Shown here: one piece after another, positions 62,281-64,000 of the stretch
How positions within the stretch are numbered: position 1 is the first letter of the stretch
Layout of the letters: each line of letters opens with the position of its first letter
NCBI GenBank assembly: GCA_024345305.1
Contig: BRON01000002.1
Coordinates: 1,736,001 to 1,800,000 of the forward strand
DNA: 64,000 nt
Direction of reading: 5' to 3'
Source: Mrakia gelida
Lineage: Eukaryota > Basidiomycota > Tremellomycetes > Cystofilobasidiales > Mrakiaceae
The notes under the pieces: generated by a model
The model's input: the letters and a program-made list of their open reading frames with translations, nothing else
Told to the model about the DNA's origin: nothing
Databases searched by the model: none
Program-made: the position numbers and the translations under genes

Positions 62281-64000
62281 TCAAAGAGACGCATAGAACA
62301 TCGACGCGGCGTGGAGGTAAGGCGTTTTCTCGACCTCCCATTCACCTTGGACCTCGTTGAGGACGGCGAGGCGTGGGGTGTTCTGGACCCTTCGGATCTT
62401 GACTTGGAATCCAGCCGAGACGGGACGATGATCGCTGACGGTCGGCTCGTATCGCTTGTCTGAAAGAGGGGAAGGAAAGGATTTAGCGACGCGAAGGAGA
62501 GCACGAGAGAGATCGAGAGGGACGAACAGTGGAGAGGTTCAATGTTATCTGGCACACGAGACCGGAAGAGGATTCGGTCGCACCTGCACAGAGCCAAAGG
62601 AGGGCAGAGTCAGCGGGAGGGAAGGCGAGACGATGCACTCGACGACCAACTCACCAGGCAGGCACCCTCTTCTTCTCACTCGAGTCGTAGTCATCCGAGT
62701 TCCGGTTGTACTTGTAGGTCGGGCTGTTCGAAGGGAGAGGACGAAGATCAGAAACGAGTCGTCGAAGTGAGAGGGAAGACGCGTCGAAGGACTCACTCGA
62801 ACGCGATGGGAGCCTCGTTGAAGGTCCTCAGCCTGAAGCTCGAGTTCGTCCTCATCTCCTTCAGAAGCTGATCGTGCTCAAGAAGGTAAGCCCTCTCTCC
62901 AGCTCGAAGACTGGAGATAACGTTCTCTCGTCGAAGGTCGATCCGGTAGTTGAGATCTCCCTGAAGGAAACAGAGGTCGTGGTCAAGGACCATCGATCCA
63001 TCTCCTCCTCCGGCGTAGGCGAGCTCCTCGAGTCGAGAGTGAGCGACTGGAAATCGAGCTTCCTCTTCGAGGATACCAGCGAGATCCTGGAGAGGGGAAC
63101 AAGAGAGGAGGAGAATCTCAGCAGCGAATCGAGGAGCCGGAAAGGAAGGGAAAGAGACTGACGGCGTTTCGAGCGGATTTCTGACGTTGACCAGCGGCGA
63201 GATGGCAGTTGATGAAGCATAAAGAGGAGTCGTCGATCACGAAGCGGGCGAGGATGGCCCCCTAGACGAGAACGAGGGAGGGAAAGAGTCAGAATGAGGA
63301 TCGAGAGGGAAGGAAAGACGCGTCTCGTCTCAGTCAACTCACCTTGTTTCCGTAAGTCCCAGCCATCCCTCGCTTGACGGTAGTGACGGCGATGTCCCGG
63401 ATGTTGATGGTCTCGGCGTTCTTGACGAAGATGCAGGTGAAGAGTCCGACGAGGTTCTGAGCGTGGATGACGGTGTACGGAGCTTGAGGAGGCATGGCGA
63501 CTCTGACGGCTTGAACGAGCTTGTCGTGCCAGAGCTGGTACCGTTGGGAGACCTTCGCCGACATCTCTCCGTTGACTCCTTTCGACTTCCCGAAGAGGAG
63601 AGTTTCTGAGCGAGGAAAAAAGAGAAGTCAGCGTTCCCGTCGCGAGCGAGCGAGTTCAAGGATCGTAAAGACTCACTGGCTTGGAGTTTCTTGTCGTTCA
63701 AGTCGATGAGCTCCTGGAAACCGAAGACAATAATGTCCGGCGAGTCCTCCGAAGTGAGAACCGAGGTGAGGAAGCCAGCGTTGTCGGTCGTCCCAGTGAG
63801 TTGTGCTGGTTTCGACGCGTCGATGTTCCAAGTGCAGGCGAGGACGGTGAGATCTCGGTAGGTGCAGAACTCGGCCTCTCGGGCGGCGAGTTTCGTCTCT
63901 GTGCGAACGAAAGGAAGGATCAAGAGATTAGCGACGGCGTCGAAGCGAAAGGAAGGACGAGAGTCGACGCGTCGACTTACCCTGCCAGTCCTCCGAAAGA
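62281..64000 (-). CDS. Inositol polyphosphate 5-phosphatase (5' end beyond window)
   Basis: Removes the 5-phosphate from phosphoinositides or soluble inositol phosphates. The visible exons cover the catalytic domain: TVLACTWNIDASKPAQ, SPDIIVFGFQELIDLNDKKL, YTVIHAQNLVGLFTCIFVK, VTTVKRGMAGTYGNKGAILA, SSLCFINCHLAAGQ, FLQGDLNYRID (catalytic Asp and Asn), EPTYKYNRNSDDYDSSEKKR, VPAWCDRILF and VSDHRPVSA, the family's signature motifs. The C-terminus continues FQVKIRRVQ, EWEVEKTPYLHAASMFYASL and stops at TGA 62283-62281. The N-terminal part lies outside the window, so a Sac1, PH or other domain cannot be assessed. No C-terminal proline-rich tail as in synaptojanins is seen. The last visible exon ends at a GGTAAG donor near 63980. 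Confidence 0.9.

Overview
The window is a gene-dense piece of a nuclear genome from a basidiomycete fungus, most likely a Pucciniomycotina yeast or relative (inference). Almost every gene is cut by many short introns, mostly about 60-130 nt. Most introns start GTGAGT/GTACGT/GTTCGT, carry a CTGAC branch site and end in a pyrimidine-rich CAG. The gene set is fungal: flavocytochrome b2, an OPT peptide transporter, a palmitoylated YCK-type casein kinase, a fungal urease and a class-E-like GPCR. Coding regions were rebuilt by joining exons by eye, so outer boundaries are firmer than individual splice sites.

Layout. 1-6352, minus strand: an OPT oligopeptide transporter (3' end outside the window) and the methionine-salvage enzyme MRI1. 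6697-19222, plus strand: a protein with a pentacysteine tail, inorganic pyrophosphatase, a Puf/RRM RNA-binding protein of the JSN1/PUF2 type, and CDC42. 20285-22726: a small tail-anchored-like protein (+) and a myristoylation-type hypothetical protein (-). 22940-29188: an aldo/keto reductase (+) converging on the V-ATPase catalytic subunit VMA1 (-). 29329-35866, plus strand: proteasome ATPase RPT1, then a seven-helix receptor whose third loop carries an in-frame TGA. 36343-38986, minus strand: a COX8/VIIc-like subunit and a mitochondrial-looking hypothetical protein. 39354-46893: cytochrome b2 lactate dehydrogenase (+) converging on urease (-). 47207-53768: a MYND-finger protein (+), casein kinase I (-) and TIM10 (+). 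53769-56216 is the largest gene-poor stretch. 56217-61472 holds a large Gln/Pro/Ser-rich putative regulator. 62281-64000 (-) is an inositol polyphosphate 5-phosphatase cut by the window end.

There is no operon-like logic and no mobile element, CRISPR array, tRNA or rRNA that I could support. Many genes sit head-to-head on short shared promoters: MRI1/pentacysteine gene, hypothetical/AKR, VMA1/RPT1, mitochondrial hypothetical/CYB2, URE1/MYND and CK1/TIM10.

The most striking feature is exon architecture. CDC42 needs a 6-nt exon and a single-codon 3-nt exon to encode its invariant sequence. VMA1 and TIM10 each appear to have an ATG as the whole coding part of exon 1. Urease ends in a 6-nt coding exon (Phe-stop), and the COX8-like, AKR, GPCR and pentacysteine genes use exons of 4-11 nt. 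Other points worth checking are the GPCR stop codon, two introns after the stop codon of one gene, a perfect 14-copy hexamer in a urease intron, and a recurrent GACGCGTC palindrome found mostly in introns.
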